This document shows, piece by piece, positions 1 to 9,774 of a stretch of DNA of 64,000 bases. A model generated the notes under the pieces. The model searched no databases, was not told the DNA's origin, and was given only the letters and a program-made list of their open reading frames with translations. The stretch's first letter is position 1, and the number at the start of each line of letters is the position of its first letter. The position numbers and the translations under genes are program-made. The stretch is from Streptomyces tardus (GTDB taxonomy: Bacteria; Actinomycetota; Actinomycetes; Streptomycetales; Streptomycetaceae): contig NZ_JAELVF020000004.1 in NCBI RefSeq assembly GCF_018101125.2, forward strand, positions 62,001-126,000, in the 5' to 3' direction.

Positions 1-45
1 CGCGCAGTCGTGACGACGGTCACGTTCCAGTGATACGTTCCGTCC

Positions 46-873
46 ATGAGCCCGTTCACCGGTTCCGCATCCCGCACCGACGAATGGCAGCACCTGAGGG
101 TCGAGCGCGCCGACGGCGTCGTGACGGTCACCCTGGACCGGCCCGAGAAGCTCAACGCCCTGACCTTCGGCGCCTACGCCGACCTGCGCGACCTGCTCGC
201 CGAGCTCTCCAGGGAGCGGTCCGCGCGCGCACTGGTGCTGGCGGGCGAGGGCCGCGGCTTCTGTTCCGGGGGCGACGTCGAGGAGATCATCGGCGCCACA
301 CTCGAGCTGGACACCGCCGAGCTGCTGGACTTCAACCGGATGACCGGGCAGGTCGTACGGGCCGTCCGGGAGGCACCGTTCCCCGTCGTCGCCGCGGTGC
401 ACGGCGCGGCGGCGGGCGCGGGCGCCGTCCTCGCACTGGCCGCGGACTTCCGGGTCGCCGACCCCAGCGCGCGCTTCTCCTACCTCTTCACCCGAGTCGG
501 CCTCTCCGGCGGGGACATGGGCGCGGCCTATCTGCTGCCGCGGGTCGTGGGGCTCGGCCACGCCACCCGCATCCTCATGCTGGGCAGCGCGGTCGAGGCC
601 GCGGAAGCCGAACGCATCGGTCTGATCAGCCAGTTGACGGCGCCGGGAGAGGCCGACAGCGCAGCCGGCCTCCTCGCCCGCAGGCTGGCCGACGGGCCGG
701 CCCTCGCCCACGCCCAGACCAAGGCGCTGCTCACCGCGGAGCTCGGCATGCCCCTGCCGGCCGCCCTCGAACTCGACGCCTCCACCCAGGCGTTGCTGAT
801 GAACAGCGCTGACTACGCCGAGTTCCACGCCTCGTTCACCGAGAAGCGCAGGCCCCGCTGGCAGGGACGCTAG
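46..873 (+). CDS. Enoyl-CoA hydratase/isomerase (crotonase) family protein
   Basis: 275 aa, the usual crotonase length. The N-terminal beta strand VTVTLDRPEKLNAL is typical. The two oxyanion-hole segments are visible as AGEGRGFCSGGD (about residues 66-77) and HGAAAGAG (about 120-127), and the active-site region reads GLSGGDMGAAYLLPR, with Asp where many hydratases have Glu. The enzyme would add water to, or isomerise, a 2-enoyl-CoA. It lies 4 bp before the fused aryl-CoA monooxygenase/reductase, so the two are probably co-transcribed, and a role in the ring-modified aryl-CoA pathway is inferred from that. The exact substrate cannot be read from sequence. No upstream gene is visible in bases 1-45. 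Confidence 0.9.
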   Translation: MSPFTGSASRTDEWQHLRVERADGVVTVTLDRPEKLNALTFGAYADLRDLLAELSRERSARALVLAGEGRGFCSGGDVEEIIGATLELDTAELLDFNRMTGQVVRAVREAPFPVVAAVHGAAAGAGAVLALAADFRVADPSARFSYLFTRVGLSGGDMGAAYLLPRVVGLGHATRILMLGSAVEAAEAERIGLISQLTAPGEADSAAGLLARRLADGPALAHAQTKALLTAELGMPLPAALELDASTQALLMNSADYAEFHASFTEKRRPRWQGR

Positions 874-877
874 CGCC

Positions 878-3144
878 GTGCGCATCGCGGTGGTCGGCGG
901 CGGACCCGGCGGGCTGTACGCGGCGGCGCTGCTCAAACGCCTGGACCCGGACCGCGAGGTCACCCTCCACGAACGTCGGGGCCCGGACGAGACGTTCGGC
1001 TTCGGCATCGTCCTCTCCGACGAGACGCTGGGCGGGATCGAGCACGCCGACGCGGAGGTGTACGCCGCCCTGCGCACCGAGTTCGTGCGGTGGGACGACA
1101 TCGAGATCCTGCACCGCGGACGCACCCTCACCTCCGGCGGCCACGGCTTCGCCGCCCTCGAACGGCGTCGGCTGCTCGCGGTGCTGCACGAGCGCTGCCG
1201 CGCACTCGGTGTCGATCTGCGCTTCGGTGAGCCCGCGCCGCCCCCGGACGAACTGGCCGCCGCCCACGATCTGGTGGTCGCCGCCGACGGGGTGCGCAGT
1301 GCCACCCGGGCCGCCCACGCGCAGGTGTTCGCGCCGCGCATCACCGCCCACCGCTGCCGCTACATCTGGCTGGCCACCGACTTCGCCCTGGCCGCCTTCC
1401 GCTTCGAGATCGCCGAGACCCCGTACGGCGTGATGCAGCTGCACGCCTACCCGTACGCCGCCGACGCCTCCACCGTCGTCGTCGAGATGCGCGAGGAGGT
1501 CTGGGCGCGCCGCGGGGCTGGACCGGTGCGGGGAGGCGGAGTCGGCCGAGCGGTGCGCCCGGTGGTTCCAGCGCACGCTGCTCGGTCGTCCGCTGCGGGG
1601 CAACGACTCCCGCTGGACGGCGTTCGAGACGGTCGTCACCGAACGCTGGTCGCACGGGCACACCGTACTGATCGGCGACGCCGCCCGCACCGCGCACTTC
1701 TCCATCGGCTCCGGCACCAAACTCGCCGTCGAGGACGCGCTCGCCCTCGCCGCCTGCCTGCGCGAACAGCCCGACACCCCGGCGGCGTTGGCCGCCTACG
1801 AGGCGGAGCGGCGCCCCGTCGTCACCTCCACCCAGCGGGCCGCGCACGCCAGCCTCCGGTGGTTCGAGGAGCCGGCCCGGTACGTCGACCAGCCGCCGTA
1901 CCGATTCGCCTTCAACCTCCTCACCCGCAGCCGCCGTGTCACCCACGCCAACCTGCGGCTGCGGGACCCGGAGTTCGTCGCGGAGGTCGAACGCGAGGCC
2001 GGGGTGCCCGAGGGGACACCGGCGATGTTCACCCCCTTCGACCTCGGCCCGCTGACCCTGCGCAACCGCGTGGTCGTCTCGCCGATGGACATGTGCCGGG
2101 CGGTCGACGGAGTGCCCGGCGACTCCCATCTGGTGCACCTGGGCGGCCGGGCGCTCGGCGGCGCGGGCCTGGTGATGACCGAGATGGTCTGCGTCAGCGC
2201 GCTCGGCCGCATCACCCCCGGCTGCACCGGGCTGTGGAACGAGCAGCAGGAGGCCGGTTGGCGCCGGATCGTCGACTTCGTCCACCATCAGTCGCCGGGC
2301 ACCGCTCTCGGCGTCCAGCTCGGCCACGCCGGGCGCAAGGGCTTCACCAGGCTGATGTGGGAAGGCATCGACCAGCCGCTGCAGAACGGCAACTGGCCGC
2401 TCGTCGCTCCCTCACCGCTGCCCTGTCTGCCGGGCGTCAGCCAGAGCCCGTGCGAGCTGGACCGGCGCGGCCTCACCGAGATCCGCGACCAGTTCACCGC
2501 CGCCGCGCGCCGAGCCGCCCGCGCGGAGTTCGATCTGCTGGAGCTGCACTGTGCGCACGGCTACCTCCTGTCCGGCTTCCTCTCCGCGCTCACCAACCTG
2601 CGCACCGACGCCTACGGCGGAGACCTGACGAGCCGCCTGCGCTACCCGCTGGAGGTCTTCGACGCGGTGCGCGAGGTCTGGCCGTCGACGCGTCCGCTGA
2701 CCGTACGGATCTCCGCCACCGACTGGGCGCCCGGCGGCACCACCGCGGCGGACGCGGTCCGCATCGCCTCCGCCTTCGCCGAGCACGGCGCGGACGCGGT
2801 GGACGTCTCCACCGGCCAGGTCCTCGCCGACGAGCAGCCGGACTTCGGACGCTCGTACCAGGCGCCGTACGCCGACCGCATCCGGAACGAGGCCGGCGTG
2901 CCGGTCATCGCGGTGGGCGCGATCTCCTCCTGGGACGACGTGAACTCGCTGATCCTCGCCGGCCGCGCCGACCTCTGCGCCCTCGCGCGACCGCACCTCT
3001 ACGATCCCCGCTGTACCCCTGCACGCCGCCGCCGAGCAGGGGTACAGCGGACCCGGCGCCCCCTGGCCGCTCCCGTACGCCGCGGGAAGCCGCCGACCGC
3101 CGACCGGCCGCACCGAGGGCCCCAAACCGCGGTTGAGCCTGTAG
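878..3144 (+). pseudogene. Fused FAD monooxygenase/OYE-type reductase (salicylyl-CoA 5-hydroxylase or 2-aminobenzoyl-CoA monooxygenase/reductase type), twice frameshifted
   Basis: The GTG start gives VRIAVVGGGPGGLYAA, a Rossmann GxGxxG FAD site. The flavin-hydroxylase half runs to about 1,990, including a VLIGDAARTAHFSIGSG motif. The C-terminal half is an Old-Yellow-Enzyme barrel (FTPFDLGPLTLRNRVVVSPM, QLGHAGRKG, DLLELHCAHGYLLSGFLSA). The family has this two-domain layout at about 750-780 aa. The reading frame changes twice: an extra G in the run at 1503-1505, and an extra C in the run at 3016-3019. Correcting both gives about 754 codons ending in TAG at 3142-3144. As given, the first frame runs into unrelated sequence after 'MREEVW'. 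It is either a pseudogene or has two homopolymer errors. The neighbouring ligase, hydratase and PaaX gene support aryl-CoA catabolism, but salicylate versus anthranilate cannot be decided. Confidence 0.85.
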
Positions 3145-3407
3145 CCGGTGCGCCTGAGGCGGAGGGCTCCCGTCGACGGGACGCACCCGGTGCGGGACAC
3201 TGCGTCGGGGCGCGGGAGGCGCGTGCGGGGCGAGGCGTGCCGGGCGAGGTGTGCCGCGCGAGGTGTCCAAGGCCGAGTGGTGCGCCTGAGGCGGGACGTG
3301 CCCCGGCCTCACGGGTCTTGGGCCGCACGGGAGAGTCCGTTGCTCGAGGCGGTCCGGGTGTCCAGGGCGTACGGGAAGCGTCCCGGACGCTGGAGTCGCT
3401 GCGCCGC

Positions 3408-4106
3408 TCAGTCGCCCCGGCGGAAGCGTTCGCCGTTGTAGCCGCGCAGCTCCTCCTCCCACAGCAGCTCGTCGAGCGTCGGTTCCTGAGCGGACCGGGA
3501 CGGTGGCTCCGCCGCCCACCCGCCCGACGGGTGCTGCCGGGACGGGTGGCCCGGTGGGCGGTTGCCGACCGGGGGCCGTCCGCGGTCGGGCGGTTGAGTT
3601 CCGGACGCGCCCTGCTGCGTTCCGGACGGGCCGGTGCGGGACGGGCCCGAGCCGGGCGGCTGCGCCTCCGGCGGGTACCGGCCGGAGGCGTCCGGCGGAC
3701 GGGGGTGGCGGCTCGGCGGCTGCGGATCGTGCGGCGGGGGCTCGGGCGGCAGCAGACCGCTGGGTGGCCGGTCGACCGGGCCTCCACCGTGTGGAGAGGA
3801 ACCGCCGTGCGGGCCCGGCCGCGCGGTGCCGTCGCCGTCCGGCCCGCTGTCGGGGCCGCCGTCCGGCCCGCTGCCGCCCGAGGCCCCGTCGCGTCCGCTT
3901 CCCGGGCCGGGCTCGTCCCACCAGTGGTCGTCCTCGTCCCAGCGATTGGCGGAGATGGCGGCGACCGGCGGAATGACCGCCGCCACCACGCACATCGCCA
4001 CCGCGAGCGGGACGGAGAAGAGACGCACGAAGGCTGAGGCGCTGACGAACAACGTCAAGCTGACCGTCATCAGCGCGAAGTACCGCCGACGCCGCCGTGA
4101 ATACAC
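3408..4106 (-). CDS. Small membrane protein, DUF3099-like N-terminus with long Pro/Gly-rich tail
   Basis: 232 aa from a GTG start. Residues 1-52 are a basic head followed by two adjacent hydrophobic helices (YFALMTVSLTLFVSASAFVRL and VPLAVAMCVVAAVIPPVAAI). This resembles the short two-helix DUF3099-type proteins of Streptomyces. The remaining roughly 175 residues are low-complexity Gly/Pro/Ser/Arg sequence, ending in a short acidic segment (PTLDELLWEEELRGYNGERF). The family has no known function. Family assignment is from memory of similar sequences and is only moderately sure. The tail is longer than usual for such proteins. It lies between the catabolic genes with no obvious link to them. 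Confidence 0.6.
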   Translation of the reverse strand: MYSRRRRRYFALMTVSLTLFVSASAFVRLFSVPLAVAMCVVAAVIPPVAAISANRWDEDDHWWDEPGPGSGRDGASGGSGPDGGPDSGPDGDGTARPGPHGGSSPHGGGPVDRPPSGLLPPEPPPHDPQPPSRHPRPPDASGRYPPEAQPPGSGPSRTGPSGTQQGASGTQPPDRGRPPVGNRPPGHPSRQHPSGGWAAEPPSRSAQEPTLDELLWEEELRGYNGERFRRGD

Positions 4107-4207
4107 GATTTCAGCGTAACTCCGGCACCCGGCACCCGGCAGCGCGAGCCCGGACGCCGGGGGCGCGGCCGGTCACGGGCCGTTTCCCCGGGGCGTGTTC
4201 GGCCTGT

Positions 4208-5035
4208 TCAGTTCGGTGCGAGACGGGACGCGGCATACTGCGCGCCCAGCTCGTGGAGCTGCTTGTGGAGCTCGCCGAAGACCTGCTCGGAACGGGTGCC
4301 GGGCCAGTGGGGCGGCAGGACCGCGTCGGGCAGGCCGGGGTCCGCGTACCGCAGCTGCCGCCAGGCGTCGAGCGCCCGGAGGTGGGCGGCGTATCCGCTT
4401 TCGGGCGTCGGGCCTCCGCCGGACTCCAGCGCGGCCAGTACGGGCTCGTGCACGGTCAGGAAGTCGCGGTGCCGCGCGGCGATCGACTCCAGGTCCCACC
4501 AGCGGGCGGCGGTCTCCGCGCTCGGCCGGAAGCCCTCGTGGGTGCCGAGGAAGAGGTCGACGTACTCCGCGAGCTCCAGGCGGCGCAGGGTGTGCCGGGT
4601 CTCCTCGGCGAGGTGGGAGGGCGCGACCCAGACGCCCGGAGCGGCGTTGCCGAATCCGAGCCTGCCCAGTCGGGAGCGGAGCAGATGGCGCCGGTCGCGT
4701 TCGCTCTCCGGCACCGAGAAGACGGCCACCAGCCACCGGCCGTCCGGCACCGGACGCTGATAGATCCGCCGGTCGCTGTCGGCGAGGAGTTGGGCGGCGG
4801 CGGGGGAGAGGGCGTAGCCCGCGCCGGCGCGGGCGCCTTCGCGCGCGCCCGCTTCCAGCAGCCCGCGGCGTTTGAGCCGGGAGACCGCCGAGCGCACGGC
4901 AGGAGCGTCCACTCCGACGGCGCCGAGCAGCCGGATGAGCGCCGCGATCGGCAACCGCCCCGAGGGCGTGAGCTCGCGCCCGTACGCGCCGAAGAAGGTC
5001 AGAACGAGTGAACCCGGAGTGTGCTGGTCTGCCAC
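4208..5035 (-). CDS. PaaX-family transcriptional regulator
   Basis: 275 aa from a GTG start, 4 bp downstream of the ligase stop, so it is translated in the same operon. The N-terminal winged helix reads SLVLTFFGAYG...LPIAALIRLLGAVGVDAPAVRSAVSRLKRRGLLE, the hallmark of PaaX. The central part (GRWLVAVFSVPESERDRRHLLRSRLGRLGFGNAAPGVWVAPS) is the PaaX middle domain. PaaX proteins repress aryl-CoA degradation operons and release DNA on binding the pathway's CoA thioester. Here it would be expected to control the divergent hydratase/monooxygenase genes and its own operon. No operator was identified by eye. Confidence 0.9.
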   Translation of the reverse strand: MADQHTPGSLVLTFFGAYGRELTPSGRLPIAALIRLLGAVGVDAPAVRSAVSRLKRRGLLEAGAREGARAGAGYALSPAAAQLLADSDRRIYQRPVPDGRWLVAVFSVPESERDRRHLLRSRLGRLGFGNAAPGVWVAPSHLAEETRHTLRRLELAEYVDLFLGTHEGFRPSAETAARWWDLESIAARHRDFLTVHEPVLAALESGGGPTPESGYAAHLRALDAWRQLRYADPGLPDAVLPPHWPGTRSEQVFGELHKQLHELGAQYAASRLAPN

Positions 5036-5039
5036 GCGG

Positions 5040-6290
5040 TCACTCTAGAGCGGTGCCGGACGCGGGAGTTCGGCGGAGTCGGAAGCGCTGAAGCTTGCCG
5101 GTCGGCGTGCGCGGCAGTGACTCGGCGAACTCCAGCTGTCGCGGGCACCTGTACGGCGCCAGCTCGGCCCTGGCGAACTCCGTCAGCTCGCGCGCGGCCG
5201 CCTCGCCCGGCTCCACGCCCTCGCGCAGCACCACATGTGCGACGACCCGCTGCCCGCGCTTCTCGTCCGGCTCGCCGACCACCGCGACCTCCAGCACATC
5301 GGGATGGCGCAGCAGCGCCTCCTCGACCTCGGGGCCGGCGATGTTGTGGCCGGAGGAAATGATCATGTCGTCGGCGCGGGCCACGTAGCGGAACCAGCCG
5401 TCCGGCTCGCGCACATAGGTGTCGCCGGTGAGGTTCCAGCCGTTGCGCACGTAGTCGCGCTGGCGCTCGTCCGCGAGATAGCGGGCAGCCGAGGGGGCCG
5501 CGTACAGCCAGCAGCCCCGCCTCGCCGTCCGGCAACGGGCGCCCCGCCGCGTCCTGCACCTGCGCGGTGAAGCCGGGGACGGGCAGACCGGTGCGACCGG
5601 GCCGGGCGTCCTCGTCCGCGGCGGCGACGAAGATGTGCAGCATCTCGGTGGCGCCGATTCCGTTGATCAACCGCAGCCCGGTGCGGGCGTACCAGTCCTC
5701 CCAGGTGGCGGCGGGCAGGTTCTCACCGGCCGAGACGCAGCGGCGCAGCGAGGAGACGTCGCCCGAGTCCAGCCCGGCGAGCAGCGCCCGGTAGGCGGTC
5801 GGTGCGGTGAACAGCACCGACACCCGGTGCCGTGCGATCGCCTCCAGCATCCTGTCCGGCCCGCTCCACTGCTCCAGCACCGCGCAGGCCCCCGCGCGCA
5901 GCGGGAACACCACGAGCCCGCCGAGTCCGAAGGTGAACCCGAGCGGCGGGCTGCCGGCGAAGACGTCGTCCTCGGTGGGCCGCAGTACGTGCGCGGAGAA
6001 GGTGTCCGCGATGGCCAGGACATCGCGGTGGAAGTGCATACACCCCTTGGGGCGGCCGGTGGTTCCGGAGGTGAAGGCGATCAGCGCCACATCGTCGGCG
6101 GCGGTCGGCACTGCTTCGTACCGGTCCGGCCGGGCCGCGGCCAGCCGCTCCAGCTCGCCGGGGCTCTCGTCCGCCGCCCCGCCGTCGGTGCCCCAGGTGA
6201 GGGTGCGCAGACCCGGCACCTGCGCCGCGGCAAGCTCCTCGACCGACTCCGCCGCACACAACGCGCGTGCCGCTTCGACGGGACCGGACG
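5040..6290 (-). pseudogene. AMP-dependent acyl/aryl-CoA ligase, N-terminally truncated and frameshifted
   Basis: The adenylation motifs are clear: LIAFTSGTTGRPKGCMHFHR (P-loop, A3), NGIGATEMLHIF (A5) and, in another frame, DDMIISSGHNIAGPEVEEAL with a C-terminal PRTPTGKLQRF (A10 lysine). The frame changes at a G run (5493-5497): removing one base joins LLAVRGP to the segment leading into YVRNGWNLTGDTY. Recognisable ligase starts only near 6,290, so about 150-180 N-terminal residues normally present in this family are missing. Upstream sequence is low-complexity and shows no ligase. The A5 motif and neighbours suggest an aminobenzoate/benzoate-CoA ligase. The truncation cannot be a one-base sequencing error, so this copy is probably inactive. 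Confidence 0.8.
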
Positions 6291-6607
6291 CAGCCGGTGC
6301 GTCTCGACGGGACCGTATGCAGCGTCGTGACCGGGACGGAGGCTGTGGGGCGCGCGGAGCGGGGCCGTCGCGCCCGGGGTCGGGGCCGGGCCGTCGTTTG
6401 AGGGCTGGTGGCCGACGGGTGTTCGGCTGCACGGTGTGACCGGTCCGGAGTGCTGCCGCCGAGCGCGTTCGGGGTCCGGTGTGTTCGGAGGTTCGGGGTA
6501 CGTCGGAGGTTCGGGTGTGTCCACGCCGACGGCACGGTCCGGACCGCGGCACGGTTCGGGTCCTCGATGCGTTCGGGCCTGCGGTGCCTTCGGGGCAGGG
6601 AGGTTTC
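6291..6607. other. Non-coding stretch with G/T-rich short repeats
   Basis: About 317 bp between the ligase remnant and the WD40 gene. It holds repeated 'gttcgg' and 'ggaggttcggg' units around 6,470-6,520 and 'gacgggacc' twice around 6,275-6,310. No gene is supported on either strand. It occupies the place where the missing ligase N-terminus and promoter should be, so it may be a deletion or replacement scar. Confidence 0.5.
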
Positions 6608-8680
6608 TCAGGGCCAGAGGGCGTCGAGGTCGAGGCGAAGTCCCCACAGGCCGGCGGTACTTGTGAGTACGAGGTGGCCGGTCCCGTCCAGTGCCATGGC
6701 ATCCGCCTCGGCGAGCAGCGGAAGCCGTCGCAGCGCACCGTCCTCGATCCGCCACAGACTCAACGACAGATCGCTCCACGCCACCGCCAGCACCGGCCCG
6801 TACCGCGTACGGCTCGCGGCCAGTGCGGTGGCGAACACGGGTCGCTGTTCCACCGGTTCGTCCATCGGCGGCGAACCGGGCGCCCACATCCGCACCGCCC
6901 CGTCCATGCCTGCGCTGAAGACGAGCCCGACGCCGCCGTCCAGCGTGAGCGGCGCCACGGCGAGCACCGGCGCGCGGTGCACCGACTGCGTCACCGGCAG
7001 CGGCCGGTACTCGTCGATCTGCCACACATGGACGTTTCCGTCGCGGTCGCCCAGCACGGTGCTGCCCGAGACCGGGCACTGGGCCAGCGCCGTCACCGCC
7101 GCCTCCGGCCGACGCAGCGCCGCGTACCCGTGGTGGGCGGTGATGCCGTCGAGTACGGTCGCCGACGTCCCCTCGTCCTCCCCGGTGAGCGCGCGCAGAC
7201 CGCCGCCCCCGTCGAGCAGCAGCATCGCCCCGTCCCTGCGGACTGCGACGCCGCGCACCCCGGCACGTTCGTGCGTCAGCGGCAGCGCCCCGGCGAACTC
7301 GCCGGTCGCCCGGTCCAACTGCCGTACGGCGCCGGTCGGTTCGACCGCCAGCAGAGTGCCCTCCGCCTCCGGCGCGTCTGCCGTGCTCGTGGCGCCCGTG
7401 GCCTCCGTGGCGGTCCTGGCGTCCGTGGCGTCTGCGGCGGTGCTGGCGTTCGGGGCGTTTGCGCGTCCGCCGAGGGCGGTCACCGGCGTGTCCGTACGGC
7501 ACCAGCGGGCGTGCCAGCAGTGGCGTCGCGCGAGCGGGAGCAGGTAGCGGGCGAGTGAGGGGGCGTGGGCGGTGGCGGCTGCGTGCAGCAGAGCCGCCCG
7601 CTCCTCGGCCCCGTACGCCGTGTCGGTCAGCTGCGGTGCGGCAAGGCGCCAGGTCTCCCGCAGCCCGGGCGGGGCGGGCAGCCGTTCGTCCGCCAGGCAC
7701 GCGTCGATCGCCACCGCCGAGCCGTACAGCAGGAAACCGGGGTCGCTCAGCAGCGCCCCCACGGCAGCGGCGTCACCCGAGGCGCAGGCGTCGTCCAACG
7801 CGTCCTCCCGCGCCGCCGCGGACGCCAGATCCCACCTGGGCCTGCCGTCCGCGGAGCGCGGCACGCCCTGTGCGCCGGCGGTCGGCGCCTCCGTCGACAA
7901 CTCGCCCGGCCCGCTCGGCCCGACGTCGCCGAGGTCGATCACCGTGCACCCCGGCGAGTGGGACGAGGCCGCGGATGGCTGCGACTCCGGTTGTCCGTAC
8001 GGCTGTTGGCCCGGTTGGTCGTGGTGCTCCTCCGCGGGCCGTTGCGGAGGCACCTGCGGGAGCGACGTCGTCGGCACCGGAACCGGCAGATCCGCAGGCA
8101 CCTCCCCACCACCGACCTCGGCCAGCAACCGCACCCGTGGCCGCGCCAGCAGCGGCAGCAGCACCCTCCGCCACACCGTCTCCGGCAGCGCCTCGGGGCG
8201 GTCGGCCGGGCCGCGCCCCGCCCGATGCAGATCGGCGACGACCAGCAGCAGCGGTCGTTCGTCCAGGTCGATCCGGGCGAGAAGCCGCTCCACCGACACC
8301 GGCCCGTACCCCAGCTGTCTGCCCAACTCCCGTGCCACCGCGTCCGCATGAAGCCCGGCGGCCGGTGCCATCGCATGTGCGGCGGTCCGCGGCGAACTCG
8401 CGGAACCCGCCAGGAACCAGGCGAGCAGCCCGCTCTTCCCGCTCCCTCGCGCACCCCTGATCAGGCACAGACGGGTCCCGGAGGCCTCGTCGGCCGTCAC
8501 CCACTCCAGCAGCGCGGGACCGTGCTCCGCTGCCGCCCCCTCGGCCGGGGGCCAGGCGGAGAGGTCCGGCCTGCAACCGGTCGCTGGCCCGTCGCCAGGC
8601 GTCCCGCCGTGCTGCGTTCCGCCGTTCGACGCCGCGTCGTTGTGCGTTCCGCTGCCGGGGTTCGCGCCGTTCCCTGTCAC
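6608..8680 (-). CDS. P-loop ATPase with C-terminal WD40-like beta-propeller (STAND-like)
   Basis: 690 aa from GTG at 8680, which overlaps the upstream stop (GTGA), indicating translational coupling to the SUKH-deaminase gene. Residues about 45-60 read CLIRGARGSGKSGLLAWFL, a Walker A, followed by LLLVVADLHRAG as a likely Walker B. A Gln/Pro-rich linker leads into an alpha-helical stretch, and after about residue 420 come WD-type blades: TVLGDRDGNVHVWQID, LVFSAGMDGAVRMWAPG, AVAWSDLSLSLWRIEDG. This order (NTPase, helices, propeller) recalls STAND NTPases, where the propeller senses a ligand. The AAA lid or ARC subdomains were not identified, so STAND is an inference. A role with the SUKH-deaminase partner is likely from the coupling. 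Confidence 0.75.
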   Translation of the reverse strand: MTGNGANPGSGTHNDAASNGGTQHGGTPGDGPATGCRPDLSAWPPAEGAAAEHGPALLEWVTADEASGTRLCLIRGARGSGKSGLLAWFLAGSASSPRTAAHAMAPAAGLHADAVARELGRQLGYGPVSVERLLARIDLDERPLLLVVADLHRAGRGPADRPEALPETVWRRVLLPLLARPRVRLLAEVGGGEVPADLPVPVPTTSLPQVPPQRPAEEHHDQPGQQPYGQPESQPSAASSHSPGCTVIDLGDVGPSGPGELSTEAPTAGAQGVPRSADGRPRWDLASAAAREDALDDACASGDAAAVGALLSDPGFLLYGSAVAIDACLADERLPAPPGLRETWRLAAPQLTDTAYGAEERAALLHAAATAHAPSLARYLLPLARRHCWHARWCRTDTPVTALGGRANAPNASTAADATDARTATEATGATSTADAPEAEGTLLAVEPTGAVRQLDRATGEFAGALPLTHERAGVRGVAVRRDGAMLLLDGGGGLRALTGEDEGTSATVLDGITAHHGYAALRRPEAAVTALAQCPVSGSTVLGDRDGNVHVWQIDEYRPLPVTQSVHRAPVLAVAPLTLDGGVGLVFSAGMDGAVRMWAPGSPPMDEPVEQRPVFATALAASRTRYGPVLAVAWSDLSLSLWRIEDGALRRLPLLAEADAMALDGTGHLVLTSTAGLWGLRLDLDALWP

Positions 8681-9483
8681 GAGCCGGCTTCCTCGGCCAT
8701 CCGCCGCAGCCCCGCCGCCCGCGACTCCGCGCTCTCGCCGTACGGGAAGCTGTGCGTCATCCCGGCCTCGGGAAACACCTGGGCCAGCCACATCGAGCAG
8801 TAGTGACCAGGCATGAAGCAGGGTTGGAGATCGGTGTGGACGCGCAGCACCTGCTCCGCCTCCAGACCCGCGGACCGCAGCGAGTCCCACAGCCGCTCCT
8901 CGGGGTGGAGCGAGACGGCCGACCCCTGGGTGACGATCTGCTTCTGCCCCGAGTGGTCGAGATACTCGAACGCCGCGTACCACTGTGCGTTGGCGGTGTC
9001 GCGGATGTCGTCGAGCACCAGCGGCCACCAGCTCTCCCGCTCCTCGAACGCCTGCGGGTCGGTCTCCCGCAGCCGCTGCGACAGTGAGTCGTAGGCCGTG
9101 GATGCTGCCTGCGGATCGTCCGTACCCAGGATCACGCCCAGCGCCCGGCGCAGATCCAGCAGGCCGGTGGCGAACGCCTCGGGCGAGGAGTTCACAAAGC
9201 GGTGGTCCTCCTGGTAATCCAGCAGTACGGCGCGCACCACCCCCTCGCCGTCCGCGCAGAGCTCGAAGCCGCGGTCGGTCCCGAACCGGGCCCAGCCCGC
9301 GCAGCGCTCCTGTCGCACCTGCCTTCCGGCAGCCGCCGCGAACTCCCCGAGCACCACGGGCTCCTGAGCGCTCGTCCGAAAGTACGGACCGACCTGCAAC
9401 GGCACCCGCAACGCGGCCACTCGCCGCGCCGCCGCGGACACATTGAACGGATCGGCGCCCTCGGGGAGGGCGAACTCACGCAT
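8677..9483 (-). CDS. SUKH-4-like domain fused to a C-terminal nucleic acid/nucleotide deaminase-like domain
   Basis: 268 aa from ATG 9483 (SD-like GCGGAG just upstream); a TTG at 9507 overlapping the previous stop is an alternative. Residues about 10-125 fit SUKH-4: VPLQVGPYF, GTDRGFELC, AVLLDYQE and the signature RFVNSSPEAFATGLLDL. The C-terminal part has deaminase-fold zinc motifs: SLHPEERLWDSL (HxE) and HTDLQPCFMPGHYC (PC-x6-C), then FPEAGMTHSFPYGESAESR. That last stretch matches the end of the secreted toxin at 11179-12837 (FPHADITHSVEYGASEQSR). The protein therefore joins an immunity-type fold to a relative of the toxin domain. It could be an intracellular effector, a decoy or an immunity factor. 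It is translationally coupled to the ATPase/WD40 gene. Confidence 0.75.
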   Translation of the reverse strand: MREFALPEGADPFNVSAAARRVAALRVPLQVGPYFRTSAQEPVVLGEFAAAAGRQVRQERCAGWARFGTDRGFELCADGEGVVRAVLLDYQEDHRFVNSSPEAFATGLLDLRRALGVILGTDDPQAASTAYDSLSQRLRETDPQAFEERESWWPLVLDDIRDTANAQWYAAFEYLDHSGQKQIVTQGSAVSLHPEERLWDSLRSAGLEAEQVLRVHTDLQPCFMPGHYCSMWLAQVFPEAGMTHSFPYGESAESRAAGLRRMAEEAGS

Positions 9484-9503
9484 TGCTCCGCTGTCAGCCA
9501 CCG

Positions 9504-9704
9504 TCAACTCTCATTCGTTTCAGCTGCGTTGACACAGATCCTAGGGCGCCGCAGACACCCGGCGCCGAGGCCCGCACTCCCGAGCAGACACCTCCGGACA
9601 CCACTGCGAGTCAGTACCGCTTCAGACGGATTTCGTCCCTCTCCCGGGCGTGTGATCTCGCCCGCGCGGAAAACCTCCAGAAGGTCGTCGTGGGTGAGAG
9701 GCAT
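9504..9704 (-). pseudogene. Remnant of a SUKH-4 immunity gene
   Basis: A 66-codon ORF starting MPLTHDDLLEVFRAGEITR. Those first 19 or so residues match the N-termini of the two upstream SUKH-4 genes (MGITHEDLLQVFNEEEISR and LITRDELLQHF). The rest does not resemble SUKH, and the family body (about 170 residues) is missing. It is most simply a third tandem copy reduced by deletion. Its stop overlaps the TTG alternative start of the next gene. A short functional protein cannot be excluded but nothing supports one. Confidence 0.6.
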
Positions 9705-9774
9705 CGGATCCGTCCACTCTTTCGGGTCCCGTCGCTGTTGCGTCCGAGACGTGTGCGCCTGTGTCGTGAGTGCG

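Noticed and set aside
9507..9507. TTG at 9507 as start of the SUKH-deaminase gene
   Set aside because: It overlaps the upstream stop, but TTG is rare and the purine-rich GAGAG abuts it with no spacing; ATG 9483 is at least as good and gives a start close to the conserved domain. Not fully excluded.
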